A stretch of 64,000 nucleotides of DNA from Paenibacillus urinalis (GTDB lineage: Bacteria; Bacillota; Bacilli; Paenibacillales; Paenibacillaceae): the NCBI RefSeq assembly GCF_028747985.1, contig NZ_CP118108.1, positions 997,501-1,061,500 on the forward strand, given 5' to 3'. Under the pieces are notes generated by a model. It saw only the letters and a program-made list of their open reading frames with translations. It was not told where the DNA came from and ran no database searches. Both the position numbers and the translations under genes were made by a program. Below are positions 25,440 through 34,377 of this stretch, in pieces. The first letter of the stretch is position 1. Each line of letters begins with the position of its first letter.

Positions 25440-26129
25440 ATGATGAAGACAGTGTTGAAGAAGCGTTTAACGGGAGCCTTGTTGTCTACGACTCTGGTCG
25501 CGGCTGCATTTGGCATTTTGCCAGGAAGTATGAATGCGGCTACCACGGTAAATCAAACCATTATTGTACCTGCGGGACAAACTTATGACGGACAGGGGCA
25601 GACCTTCGTGGCTAACCCGAGTACGCTTGGGGATGGTGGACAAGGTGAGGGACAGAAGCCGGTATTCAGGCTGGAGGCTGGAGCTACATTAAAGAACGTT
25701 ATTCTCGGCGCACCTGCAGCGGATGGTGTACATTGTTATGGAAGCTGTAATATTACGAATGTAACATGGCAGGATGTGGGTGAGGACGCATTGACCCTGA
25801 AATCCTCCGGAACGGTGAACATTACAGGCGGAGCAGCCTATAAAGCCTACGATAAAGTCTTCCAAGCCAATGCCGCAGGTACATTCAATATCAAGAACTT
25901 CAGAGCCGACGATATTGGCAAGCTTGTTCGTCAGAATGGCGGAAGCTCCTATAAAGTCGTGATGAATGTAGACAGCTCGGATATTTCGAACGTCAAGGAT
26001 TCTATTCTGCGAACCGACAGCAGCACGTCCACTGGTAAGATTACGAATACCCGATATCATGATGTACCTACCCTATTTAAGGGCTTTGCTTCTGGAAATA
26101 CGTCACAGTCAGGGAATACCCCATACTGA
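25440..26129 (+). CDS. Secreted pectate lyase, PL3 family
   Basis: A 229-residue extracellular enzyme that cleaves polygalacturonate by beta-elimination with calcium. A signal peptide is clear: KKR, a hydrophobic core ([15 protein letters not shown]) and a probable cut after SMNA. The mature part, about 195 residues, is the usual size for PL3 and carries the family segment [20 protein letters not shown] followed by DALTLK, a right-handed beta-helix. The final residues ([11 protein letters not shown]) look like a linker, but the protein stops there and no binding module follows. Two adjacent ATGs (25440 and 25443) are possible starts. Single-gene unit with a possible terminator at 26237-26280. 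Confidence 0.92.
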   Translation: MMKTVLKKRLTGALLSTTLVAAAFGILPGSMNAATTVNQTIIVPAGQTYDGQGQTFVANPSTLGDGGQGEGQKPVFRLEAGATLKNVILGAPAADGVHCYGSCNITNVTWQDVGEDALTLKSSGTVNITGGAAYKAYDKVFQANAAGTFNIKNFRADDIGKLVRQNGGSSYKVVMNVDSSDISNVKDSILRTDSSTSTGKITNTRYHDVPTLFKGFASGNTSQSGNTPY

Positions 26130-26236
26130 GGCTTGAGTTTTTAGACATTTAGATCCTAAATGTTGAAAATGTATGGAATTTCAGACTCATATATGCTATG
26201 ATTTATAAGGTTCGATTGTTTGGAAAAGTGTTACAC

Positions 26237-26280
26237 ACGCTCGCCCGGGTCATGTCTATCGATCCGGTGCGGGCTCTTTT
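26237..26280 (+). terminator. Possible terminator or attenuator before metN
   Basis: CGCTCGCCCGGGTC can pair imperfectly with GATCCGGTGCGGGCTC and is followed by TTTTA. It is placed 108 bp after the pectate lyase gene and 26 bp before metN, so it may end the first or attenuate the second. I see no SAM riboswitch or T-box in this gap. Confidence 0.5.
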
Positions 26281-26305
26281 ATGATTAAGGAGGATTGAAT
26301 TTTAC

Positions 26306-27055
26306 GTGATATCGCTAAGCCATGTCAGCAAGACATTCGGGGCAGGGAAGCATGGCAGTGGCTTGACCGTCGTTGATGATGTGTCTCTTCATATTGAGCA
26401 AGGGTCCATTCACGGCATTATCGGGGCAAGCGGCGCGGGAAAGTCTACTCTTCTTCGTATGATGAATGTATTGGAAAGGCCGGATCAGGGACAAGTCTAT
26501 ATGGGAGATCAGGAGCTGACCCGGATGAAGGAAGGCGAGCTGCGGGAAGCGCGAAGAAAGATCGGAATGATCTTTCAGCATTTCAATCTGCTGTCTAATC
26601 GAACTGTGCATGGGAATGTTGCGGTTCCGCTTGAGCTTGCTGGTGTCTCCCGAGAGGAACGCAATCAGCGGGTTCAGGAATACTTGCAGTTTGTCGGTCT
26701 CTCGGACAAGGCGGCACAATATCCGGCTCAGCTCAGCGGAGGGCAGAAGCAGCGGGTAGCCATTGCCAGGGCGCTTGCAAATCAGCCCCAGGTACTGCTC
26801 TGTGATGAACCGACCTCGGCACTTGATCCGAAGACAACAGGCGGTGTGCTGGAGCTGCTGGAGCATGTCAACAGGGAAATGGGCATTACCATCGTGATCG
26901 TTACGCATGAGGTATCTGTTGTGGAGCGGCTGTGCCAATCGGTTTCCTTCATGGACTCGGGCAAAATCCTTCGGACCGTAGAGCTGGCAGAGGGTGCATT
27001 GCCTCCAGATATGCTGGCCTGGTACGAGGAGCAGGAAGCAGGTGACGAGCGTTGA
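26306..27055 (+). CDS. metN: Methionine-type ABC importer ATPase, short form lacking the NIL domain
   Basis: A 249-residue ATPase with Walker A GASGAGKSTLL, Q-loop FQHFNLLSNRTV, signature LSGGQKQRVAIARAL and Walker B VLLCDEPTSALDPKTT. The sequence is MetN-like (VNVLERPDQGQV-type spacing, LSDKAAQYPAQLS). MetN proteins are normally about 340 residues with a C-terminal NIL domain that binds methionine and inhibits the transporter; this protein ends just after the ATPase core. It starts at GTG 26306 behind AAGGAGG, and its TGA overlaps the TTG of metI. Confidence 0.88.
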   Translation: MISLSHVSKTFGAGKHGSGLTVVDDVSLHIEQGSIHGIIGASGAGKSTLLRMMNVLERPDQGQVYMGDQELTRMKEGELREARRKIGMIFQHFNLLSNRTVHGNVAVPLELAGVSREERNQRVQEYLQFVGLSDKAAQYPAQLSGGQKQRVAIARALANQPQVLLCDEPTSALDPKTTGGVLELLEHVNREMGITIVIVTHEVSVVERLCQSVSFMDSGKILRTVELAEGALPPDMLAWYEEQEAGDER

Positions 27056-27759
27056 GTGATTTTTTTATAGGACTCTACGATTATGTCGTTCATTTCTATC
27101 CCAATTATGTGGAGACCTATTCTTCTGAGATGTGGAAGTCGATCGGTCAGACCTTTCTGATGGTCGGGATCTCACTGGCAGCAGCTATATTGCTGGGTCT
27201 TCCGCTGGGAACACTTCTGTATTTGACGCGCAAAGGACAGAAATATGAGAATCGGACCCTATTTGGCATCCTCGATTTTATCGTTAACATTGTCCGGTCC
27301 TTTCCATTCCTGCTGCTGGTCGTCTTCATGATTCCTTTTACCCGGATGATTGTGGGGACCGCGCTTGGAACCGTCGCTGCTTCCGTACCGCTTGCCGTAG
27401 TGGCGATTGCTACTTATTCGCGTCTGGCAGAACAATCACTGCTTGAAGTGCCAAGAGGGGTTGTCGAGGCTTCCTCGTCTATGGGAGCGACACTCTCGCA
27501 GTTTATATTCAAATTCTTGTTTGTCGAGGCACGCTCCGGGTTGGTTCGGGGTCTTACCACTTCAACCATCAGCTTCATCTCGTACTCGACCGTGGTCGGC
27601 GTCGTGGGAGGCGGTGGAATTGGAGATTTTGCCATTCGCTATGGGTATCAAAGATATGAGACTGAGCTGATGGTGTTTACAATTTTGATCATGATTGTGC
27701 TTGTACAGTTGGTTCAATACTTGGGTAATCTGTTATCGAGAAGCTTGGACAAACGCTAA
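27052..27759 (+). CDS. metI: Methionine-type ABC importer permease
   Basis: A 235-residue membrane protein with five helices. It has the MetI features YVETYSSEMWKSIGQTFLMV at the N-terminus, the coupling segment EASSSMGATLSQFIFKF (EAA-loop) and SYSTVVGVVGGGGIGDFAIRYGYQRYE at the end. It forms the translocation path for the substrate delivered by the lipoprotein encoded next. The start is TTG 27052, overlapping the metN stop by three bases, with GCAGGTGA upstream, so the two are translationally coupled. Confidence 0.93.
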   Translation: MSDFFIGLYDYVVHFYPNYVETYSSEMWKSIGQTFLMVGISLAAAILLGLPLGTLLYLTRKGQKYENRTLFGILDFIVNIVRSFPFLLLVVFMIPFTRMIVGTALGTVAASVPLAVVAIATYSRLAEQSLLEVPRGVVEASSSMGATLSQFIFKFLFVEARSGLVRGLTTSTISFISYSTVVGVVGGGGIGDFAIRYGYQRYETELMVFTILIMIVLVQLVQYLGNLLSRSLDKR

Positions 27760-27790
27760 CTAATCAAACTTGGAAGGGAATTTGTAATTC

Positions 27791-28648
27791 ATGAGAACAT
27801 TAAACAGCACACGAGTAATGAAGTGGACAGGGCTCCTATTAATCTTGACAATAATGCTGGTCGCGGCGGGCTGCGGCTCGAATAGCGGCGATACAGCTGA
27901 CAATAACGAAGGCGCATCAGGGACAGGTGAGTCCCAGACTCTGCGAGTGGCAAGCAGTCTTCCTGCCATGGTTGATATGATGGAAGCCTTGAAGCCGACA
28001 TTGAAGGAAGAAGGAATCGAGCTCGAGGTTGTGAACGTATCGGATAACATTCAGCCAAATGATGCACTTAAGAATAATGAAGTGGATGCGAATTTCTTCC
28101 AGCATCAAGTGTTCATGCAGCAGTACAATGATAATGCTGATGCCAATCTGACGGTAGTCACTCCGATTTACCATATCATTTACGGCGGTTACTCCAAGAA
28201 CTATGACAGTATTGATGCACTTCCGGAAGGTGCAACGATTGCCATTCCGAATGATCCGGCGAACATCGGACGGTCGCTTGCCATGTTTGACCAGAACGGG
28301 ATGATCAAGCTGAAGGAAGGCGTCGGCACCGACGGACTTCAATCCGATATTGTAGAGAACCCGAAGAACTATAAGTTCCAGGAAGTGGATCTGCTGATGC
28401 TTGCTCGTGCATATGAGGATGTTGACTTGGTAACAATGTATCCTGCCTATGCCTCTCCTCTCGGCCTGACGCCGAAGGACGCGATTGTAACTGAGGAAAT
28501 GGATGAGAAATACGCGATTTCACTCGTTGCTCGCGAGGATAACAAGGATTCAGAAGCCATTCAGAAGCTGGCCGAAGTACTTACCAGCGATGAGGCAAGA
28601 AAATATATTGAAGAGAAGCACCCGGATACAATGATTCCGGCGTTCTAA
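27791..28648 (+). CDS. metQ: NlpA/MetQ-family substrate-binding lipoprotein
   Basis: A 285-residue extracytoplasmic lipoprotein. The signal peptide ends in the lipobox VAAGC (cysteine 28) and a serine/glycine/aspartate linker follows. The NlpA family is shown by VDANFFQHQVFMQQYN, ATIAIPNDPANIGRSL and DIVENPKNYKFQEVD. Most members bind methionine, but the first strand here reads LRVASSLPAMVDMM instead of the usual VGATPVPHAE-type sequence, so the ligand could differ. It is 31 bp after metI; a strong terminator at 28656-28689 ends the operon. Confidence 0.92.
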   Translation: MRTLNSTRVMKWTGLLLILTIMLVAAGCGSNSGDTADNNEGASGTGESQTLRVASSLPAMVDMMEALKPTLKEEGIELEVVNVSDNIQPNDALKNNEVDANFFQHQVFMQQYNDNADANLTVVTPIYHIIYGGYSKNYDSIDALPEGATIAIPNDPANIGRSLAMFDQNGMIKLKEGVGTDGLQSDIVENPKNYKFQEVDLLMLARAYEDVDLVTMYPAYASPLGLTPKDAIVTEEMDEKYAISLVAREDNKDSEAIQKLAEVLTSDEARKYIEEKHPDTMIPAF

Positions 28649-28655
28649 TGAAACA

Positions 28656-28689
28656 GGAGGTCCCATCTGATGGGGCCTCCTTCTTTTTT
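28656..28689 (+). terminator. Terminator of the metNIQ operon
   Basis: GGAGGTCCCAT pairs with ATGGGGCCTCC and is followed by TTCTTTTTT. The remainder of the gap to 28911 is A+T-rich with no feature I can support. Confidence 0.9.
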
Positions 28690-28911
28690 AGGATACGGAT
28701 ATACCCTCTCTGTTTTTGCTGCAAAGCACGGATGAAGCTGTACATAAAAACAAATCCTAATCCTAAACTCTATAATATTTACGAATGAAATATTATTTCT
28801 CTCTTCGTTCGTTTTACACCTGTCATACACAATACTGCTGTTCTCTTAACAGTTCGTTTATACAATTGCAAAATGCAGCTTAAATCTATTATTTCATTGA
28901 GGAGAGAGAAT

Positions 28912-31191
28912 ATGAGAATGAAGGCACGGAGATACATAACGATGTTACTGGCCGCAGGACTTACGCTGGGGATGGTGCCGGCAGGTCCGGCAGATGTATA
29001 TGCAGCCAGTAATTCGGCAGCACCGGCTGTGGCAGACGCAGCTAATAGCTTGAATGCGTTTCAGATCAACAAGATCGGAAGCTATGAAGTAGGGGTAACC
29101 AATGCCGATGGCGGTATTGCTGAGATCGTTAGATACAACAAGGACAATGACAGCTTCTACTTGGTCAACGGAGCTACGCAGCCGCCAAGTCTGGATATTG
29201 TGAAGCTGGCAGAAGACGGCAAGACCAGCAAAGTGAACAGCATTAATATTGAGGCGCTTGCAGCAGCAGCTGATTTTAAGGTCGGTGATCTGACAAGCGT
29301 GGATGTGAATACGGCAGGTAAATATGTTGCTGTAGCAGTACAAGAGGAAGCCTCCATGAAAGCAGGCAAAGTGCTGGTCTTGGATTACGATGGCAAGCTG
29401 ATTAAGGAATATGCGGTAGGTGTGCAGCCGGATATGATCAAGATCAGCCCGGATGGACGTTATATTTTGACTGCGGATGAGGGAGAGCCTCGTGATGGCA
29501 TCGGGGCAGATCCGAAAGGTAGTGTTACGATCATTGATACACGCACAAATGAAGTAAAGCAGGTCTTGTTCAATGATCCGTCCGTGATCGGAGATGACGT
29601 ACATATTCGCGGTGATGTGAATGAGGATGGAATCATCGTTTCGATGGGTACGAAGGAGAAGGCAGAAACGGATTTTGAGCCGGAATATATGGCCCTCTCT
29701 GACGATAATAAGACGGCATATGTAGCTCTGCAGGAGAATAATGCCATTGCTGCAATTGATCTGGCAGAGGCAAAGGTAGTGTCTGTGCAAGGGCTGGGAG
29801 CTAAGGATCTGAGTAAGTCTGGAAACGAGGCGGATCTGATCTCTGATGGTCAGGTGAAGCTTGAGAATGCTCCACTCAAAAGTCTGTATATGCCGGATGG
29901 TATTGCATCACATACAATAAATGGCCAAACATATCTCTTCACAGCGAATGAAGGAGATGCGACAGGATGGGAAGGCCTTGAGAATGAGCTCAAGATATCG
30001 GATATAAAAGAGGGCTACAAGCTGTCTGCATCCTTATCTGAGTGGCTGGGCCAAACGGAAGATTATGATGATGTTCGTGTCATTTCCGAAATGGGCTTGC
30101 AAAATGGCGTATACGAAGAATTGTACTTGTACGGAGGCCGATCCTTCTCCATCTGGAATGCAGATACAATGGAGCAGGTATATGACAGCGGAAGCGATTT
30201 TGAACGAATTACAGGAGAAGCGAACCCCGAATTCTTCAATGTAAGCAATGATGATGAAGAGATGGACGACCGGAGTCCGAAGAAGGGTCCAGAGCCAGAA
30301 TATGTAACCGTTGGTGAGGTAGGAGACAAGCTTTATGCCTTTACGGGTCTGGAGAGAACGGGAGGGGTCATGGTATACGATGTGACGAACCCGGAGAAGC
30401 CTGTGTTTACAAGCTATGTGAACACCCGCAAATACGGTCAGGAGGACATCCTGGCAACAGATACGGGACCGGAAGGGCTGGAATTCATCTCTGCTGCGGA
30501 CAGTACTACAGGAAGTCCACTGCTTCTAGTAGCGAATGAGGTTGGGGGTACAGTTACCATTCTGGAAATGAATACAGAGGGTGAAACGATTCCCGGCGAG
30601 CTTCCGGAAGACAGTACATCAGATGAAGCTCCTTCATTCACAGACCTGAATGGTCACTGGGCGGCTCACAGCATTACTGAACTTGCCGCAAGCGGAATCC
30701 TTCATGGGATATCCAGTGAGCACTTTGCTCCCAATAAGTCTGTGACCCGGGCTCAGTTCGCTTCCATGCTCGTTAACGCCCTGGATCTGACTCCAGTCTC
30801 GGGCGAAGCAAGCAGCTTCACAGATGTAGCTTCGAATGCCTGGTACGCAGACGATGTGCAGGCGGCTGTTGAGAATCATCTGATCTCTGGCAGAACCAGC
30901 AGCTCGTTTGCCCCCAATACTCCTGTTACACGGGCAGAGATGGCCGTAATGCTTGATCGTGCAGCTCGTCTTGTGGGCGCTTCAGAGGAAGGAGCGATCT
31001 CTATACTGAGCAAGTATAAAGACTATGCAGATGTGCAGGAATGGGCGAAGGAGAGCTTTGCAAACCTGGTGCACAGCGGGATGATCTTAGGCGATCAAGC
31101 GGGTCGTCTCCATCCAAGTACGCACACAAGCCGTGCAGAGGCAGCCGAAGTGCTGTACAGATTGTTAAGCAAGGCAGGGACTATAGAATAA
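28912..31191 (+). CDS. S-layer-anchored choice-of-anchor I family surface protein
   Basis: A 759-residue surface protein. A signal peptide (KARRYITMLLAAGLTLGM, cut near VYAA) is followed by a beta-propeller-like region of about 540 residues of the choice-of-anchor I type (VGVTNADGGIAEIVRYN; VTIIDTRTNEVKQV; NNAIAAIDLAEAKVV; TDTGPEGLEFISA), related to proteins sometimes called alkaline-phosphatase-like or mesenchyme-specific glycoprotein-like. Three SLH domains end the protein, starting near FTDLNGHWAAHSI, FTDVASNAWYADDV and YKDYADVQEWAKESF, which bind pyruvylated cell-wall polymers. The start is ATG 28912 behind GAGGAGAGAG; the upstream frame from 28873 is unlikely. The ligand or enzymatic role is unknown. 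Confidence 0.9.
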   Translation: MRMKARRYITMLLAAGLTLGMVPAGPADVYAASNSAAPAVADAANSLNAFQINKIGSYEVGVTNADGGIAEIVRYNKDNDSFYLVNGATQPPSLDIVKLAEDGKTSKVNSINIEALAAAADFKVGDLTSVDVNTAGKYVAVAVQEEASMKAGKVLVLDYDGKLIKEYAVGVQPDMIKISPDGRYILTADEGEPRDGIGADPKGSVTIIDTRTNEVKQVLFNDPSVIGDDVHIRGDVNEDGIIVSMGTKEKAETDFEPEYMALSDDNKTAYVALQENNAIAAIDLAEAKVVSVQGLGAKDLSKSGNEADLISDGQVKLENAPLKSLYMPDGIASHTINGQTYLFTANEGDATGWEGLENELKISDIKEGYKLSASLSEWLGQTEDYDDVRVISEMGLQNGVYEELYLYGGRSFSIWNADTMEQVYDSGSDFERITGEANPEFFNVSNDDEEMDDRSPKKGPEPEYVTVGEVGDKLYAFTGLERTGGVMVYDVTNPEKPVFTSYVNTRKYGQEDILATDTGPEGLEFISAADSTTGSPLLLVANEVGGTVTILEMNTEGETIPGELPEDSTSDEAPSFTDLNGHWAAHSITELAASGILHGISSEHFAPNKSVTRAQFASMLVNALDLTPVSGEASSFTDVASNAWYADDVQAAVENHLISGRTSSSFAPNTPVTRAEMAVMLDRAARLVGASEEGAISILSKYKDYADVQEWAKESFANLVHSGMILGDQAGRLHPSTHTSRAEAAEVLYRLLSKAGTIE

Positions 31192-31265
31192 GCAAGACTT
31201 GAGGTTAGTGAAGATGAACAGCGGGCAGCGAGGGAGTGCAGTGTGACTTCGTATGACGCATGAGG

Positions 31266-31298
31266 GCGGTTTCGCTTGTACAGCGAAGCCGCTTTTTT
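31266..31298 (+). terminator. Terminator of the SLH-protein gene
   Basis: GCGGTTTCGCT pairs with AGCGAAGCCGC (one G-U) around a 5-base loop, followed by six T. Confidence 0.9.
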
Positions 31299-31402
31299 CA
31301 CATTCCAGAAAATAGAATCCGTAAATTTTGTCTATTTTCTAAAAACGATCTCCTCCTATGCTGACACCTCATGTATAATATTTGAACGAGGAGGGGCGAT
31401 AA

Positions 31403-33310
31403 ATGAGTGATTTCCTGCAATTTGATCAGCAAGCCATAGCAAAACATATTTATAATCAAGCGCCGATAGGCATTGCTCTAGTATCGACCCAGGGCAATTG
31501 GATTCATGCGAATACGTCCGCCTGTCATATCTTAGGTTATAAGCTGGAGGAGCTCATGAACCTTCCGGCGATTGATTACATTTTCTCCGAAGCGGTTCAT
31601 CCATCAGCGTTACTGGAACGCGCTTCGTCTTCGATTAAATTTGAGAAGGAATATGTGCATAGAAACGGAAACACGGTATGGGCCAGTGTCCACGTGTCTT
31701 TGGTGCTGGATGAAACATCAGAGGAGCCGATCTATTTCATTGCCCATCTTATAGATATCACAGCAAATAAAGTAGCAGAATTAAAGCTGAATGAAAGTGT
31801 GGAAAGATACACTTCACTAAAAAAATACAATCATGATGCCATTATCTCATTTGGCCTGGACGGCAATATCATTAATGGCAACCAAATGACAGAAACATTG
31901 ACGGGTTACACCATTGCGGAATTAATCGGGACAAGAATTGCCAGGCTGATTGACGAACAAATACTGGCGAATCTAAAATCAGACGAGCTTGATCATGCGC
32001 TGATTGAAGAGGGAATTGATCATATCAAGCACAAGGATGGTCATCTTGTCGAGGTTCTTGCCTCTCTTGCTCCCATTATTATTCACAATAATCGAGTTGG
32101 CTTCTATCTGATTCTGAAGGATATTACCGAGCAAAGGCGGCTTCTGATCGAGAAAGAAACGGCTGAGAAAACAAATAAGGCAAAAAGCGAGTTCCTGGCG
32201 ATGATGAGTCATGAGATTCGTACGCCGATGAACGGTGTCATTGGTATGACGGATTTGCTGCTGGAAACCGAGCTTGAATCTGAACAACGCCAGTATGTTG
32301 AAATTATTAAGCAGAGCGGCAGCACCTTGCTGAACATTATTAACGATATTTTGGATTTTTCCAAGATTGAATCCGGCAAGATTGACCTGGTTCATGAAAT
32401 GTTCAGCATGAGAACAACCTTGTCTGAGGCTTACTATATTAATCAGCCAAGAGCCATTGAGAAAGGGATTGAGGTTAGAACATCGATTGCGCCGAACGTA
32501 CCTGAGTATCTGTATGGTGACGGGACCAAGGTAAGACAAATATTGATGAATTTATTGAGCAACGCAGTTAAATTTACGCCAAGCGGCAGTGTATCGGTAA
32601 GTGTCGAACAAGTCGAGCAGACATCCAGGCATGTGAGGCTCAAAGTCGAGGTTGAGGATACAGGCATTGGTGTGTCTGCAGATAAGATGCACCGGTTATT
32701 CGAGCCCTTCTATCAGGTCGATAATTATATGACTCGGAAGATTGAAGGTACGGGTCTTGGACTTGCGATATGTAAGAAGCTGGTTGAGCTGATGGAGGGC
32801 GATATTTGGTATGAACCAAGACCGGATGGCCCGGGATCCAAATTTATATTTACAGCTAACTTCAGACTTCAGCCTCCTTCAGCAGGTCTATGGAGTGAGC
32901 AGACAGAACAGGATCATGGAGCTTCTGTCGAATCACTTAAGATTCTAGTCGCAGAGGATAATGAGGTGAACCAGCTGGTGTTCATTAAGATGATGGACAG
33001 GCTGGGGTATCGGGTAACGGTAGTGCCAAACGGGGAGCAGGCAGTACAGGCCTGTAAAGATCAGGCTTACGATATGGTGTTTATGGATGTCCAGATGCCT
33101 GTCGTGGATGGCCTAATGGCAACAAGAATGATTCGCCAAGAGATTCCTGGTAACGAAGGTCCATACATCATCGCCGTCACGGCACATGCCATTCATGGGG
33201 ATCGCAATAAATATTTGGAGCTTGGAATGGATGACTATGTGAGCAAGCCGCTCAGCATGACTGCCGTTTCAGCTGCCATTCAAAAATATATTGCACTGCG
33301 AGAGGACTAA
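31403..33310 (+). CDS. Soluble hybrid histidine kinase (PAS-PAS-HisKA-HATPase-REC)
   Basis: A 635-residue cytosolic kinase with no membrane helix. Two PAS domains occupy about 15-122 and 135-245. The HisKA motif AMMSHEIRTPMNGVIGM holds the phospho-acceptor His270. The HATPase domain shows NLLSNAVKFTPSG, VEDTGIGVSADKM and GTGLGLAICKKLVE. A C-terminal receiver has acceptor D562 in VFMDVQMPVVDG. ATG 31403 follows GAGGAGGGG. The AraC regulator begins 9 bp after its stop, so the two are co-transcribed, but that regulator has no receiver domain; a separate phosphotransfer partner would be needed for classical signalling. The signal is unknown. Confidence 0.93.
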   Translation: MSDFLQFDQQAIAKHIYNQAPIGIALVSTQGNWIHANTSACHILGYKLEELMNLPAIDYIFSEAVHPSALLERASSSIKFEKEYVHRNGNTVWASVHVSLVLDETSEEPIYFIAHLIDITANKVAELKLNESVERYTSLKKYNHDAIISFGLDGNIINGNQMTETLTGYTIAELIGTRIARLIDEQILANLKSDELDHALIEEGIDHIKHKDGHLVEVLASLAPIIIHNNRVGFYLILKDITEQRRLLIEKETAEKTNKAKSEFLAMMSHEIRTPMNGVIGMTDLLLETELESEQRQYVEIIKQSGSTLLNIINDILDFSKIESGKIDLVHEMFSMRTTLSEAYYINQPRAIEKGIEVRTSIAPNVPEYLYGDGTKVRQILMNLLSNAVKFTPSGSVSVSVEQVEQTSRHVRLKVEVEDTGIGVSADKMHRLFEPFYQVDNYMTRKIEGTGLGLAICKKLVELMEGDIWYEPRPDGPGSKFIFTANFRLQPPSAGLWSEQTEQDHGASVESLKILVAEDNEVNQLVFIKMMDRLGYRVTVVPNGEQAVQACKDQAYDMVFMDVQMPVVDGLMATRMIRQEIPGNEGPYIIAVTAHAIHGDRNKYLELGMDDYVSKPLSMTAVSAAIQKYIALRED

Positions 33311-33322
33311 GGAGGAGCGGTG

Positions 33323-34210
33323 ATGCGAGGCAGTTTTTTTCATCATGAGCTCTCGCCTTCCGAGGCTGGACCTGAATTCTATGCCTATTATTATAAACAG
33401 TGGCAGAACTACAAGATGGAATATCATGAGCATCGCTGGACCGAGATCATGTATATGATCCAAGGAACAGGCGCCATTGATGTGATGGGAGATGACGACA
33501 GGACCGAGCGGATTGTACTGCGTAAAGGTGAGTTTATTATTCTTGATGAGGGGGTTCCTCATCGGTTAATCGTGGAGCAGGCGGCTCCCTGTCGAATGCT
33601 GAATGTAGAATTCGGTTTCCAGCCGTATTCGGGACCCTTTTCTCTTGGACATATAGCAAGGGAGGAGCGGGAGGTCGCTGTGTTTCTGGCGCATCCGTTC
33701 AGGCATCTTGTGTTATCTGATCCGGAAGAAGTCTATTATGTGCTGAAGAGTCTGGTGCTGGAGCTGGATCGGCAGCATTCTGCAGACACCAGCTTCATGA
33801 TTGAGCTTCTGTTCAGTCAGCTGCTGGTGCGGATCGCAAGGCTGAGAAGTACCGCAGAGGGTAATGAGCCGCTTGCGGACGGATACGTTACGAAGAGTAT
33901 TCAATATATGCGTCAGCATATTGATCAGCCGCTTCAGGTTAAGGATGTAGCTGCATTTGTTAACCTGCATCCAGGCTATCTGCACCGGATATTCAAGAAA
34001 CATACCGACCAAACACTGACAGAATATTTGACCAAGGTGCGGATGGATAAGGCGAAGATGCTGCTCTCCCAAACGGAAATTCCGATTCAGGATATTCCGG
34101 ATTATGTAGGGATCAGCAGTCGTCAATATTTCCACACCTTGTTTAAGAAGCATACCGGCTTAACGCCTGTTAAATATCGGGAGCTGGGTGAAAAAAAGTC
34201 CTGGGACTAG
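33323..34210 (+). CDS. AraC-family regulator with cupin sensor domain
   Basis: A 295-residue transcription factor. The N-terminal half is a cupin-like ligand domain (YHEHRWTEIMYMIQGTGAID, then LRKGEFIILDEGVPHRL). The C-terminal half has two AraC helix-turn-helix units (VKDVAAFVNLHPGYLHRIFK and IQDIPDYVGISSRQYFHTLF followed by KKHTGLTPVKYRE). It probably senses a sugar directly and activates the GH4 gene that follows. ATG 33323 sits after GGAGGAG at 33311-33317; a GTG three bases earlier is an alternative. A terminator at 34213-34241 ends the kinase-regulator unit. Confidence 0.93.
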   Translation: MRGSFFHHELSPSEAGPEFYAYYYKQWQNYKMEYHEHRWTEIMYMIQGTGAIDVMGDDDRTERIVLRKGEFIILDEGVPHRLIVEQAAPCRMLNVEFGFQPYSGPFSLGHIAREEREVAVFLAHPFRHLVLSDPEEVYYVLKSLVLELDRQHSADTSFMIELLFSQLLVRIARLRSTAEGNEPLADGYVTKSIQYMRQHIDQPLQVKDVAAFVNLHPGYLHRIFKKHTDQTLTEYLTKVRMDKAKMLLSQTEIPIQDIPDYVGISSRQYFHTLFKKHTGLTPVKYRELGEKKSWD

Positions 34211-34212
34211 AG

Positions 34213-34241
34213 AAGAAGAGGTCTTGTGATCTCTTCTTTTT
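34213..34241 (+). terminator. Terminator after the AraC gene
   Basis: AAGAAGAG pairs with CTCTTCTT around a 10-base loop and is followed by TTTGTTG. Confidence 0.75.
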
Positions 34242-34293
34242 GTTGTTCACAGGTGAGGATTTTGTACATACAGCGGATGAAGAAGTCACGATA

Positions 34294-34308
34294 TTGGTAA
34301 CGCTTCCT
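34294..34308 (+). promoter_or_regulatory. Candidate catabolite-response element (cre) before the GH4 gene
   Basis: TTGGTAACGCTTCCT fits the Bacillus CcpA consensus WTGNAANCGNWNNCW with one mismatch. It lies 70 bp upstream of the GH4 start. Confidence 0.35.
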
Positions 34309-34377
34309 GAATAGATATTGCTACAATGACGAAGAGAATATCAAGGGTCTTAATAAGGAAGGGTGGATGAGAAGCTA

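Noticed and set aside
26130..26305. SAM riboswitch or T-box expected before metNIQ
   Set aside because: None of the conserved S-box or T-box core sequences is visible; only an imperfect hairpin is present.
28945..29790. 281-residue open frame on the minus strand
   Set aside because: Antisense to the SLH surface protein; no domain and no ribosome binding site.
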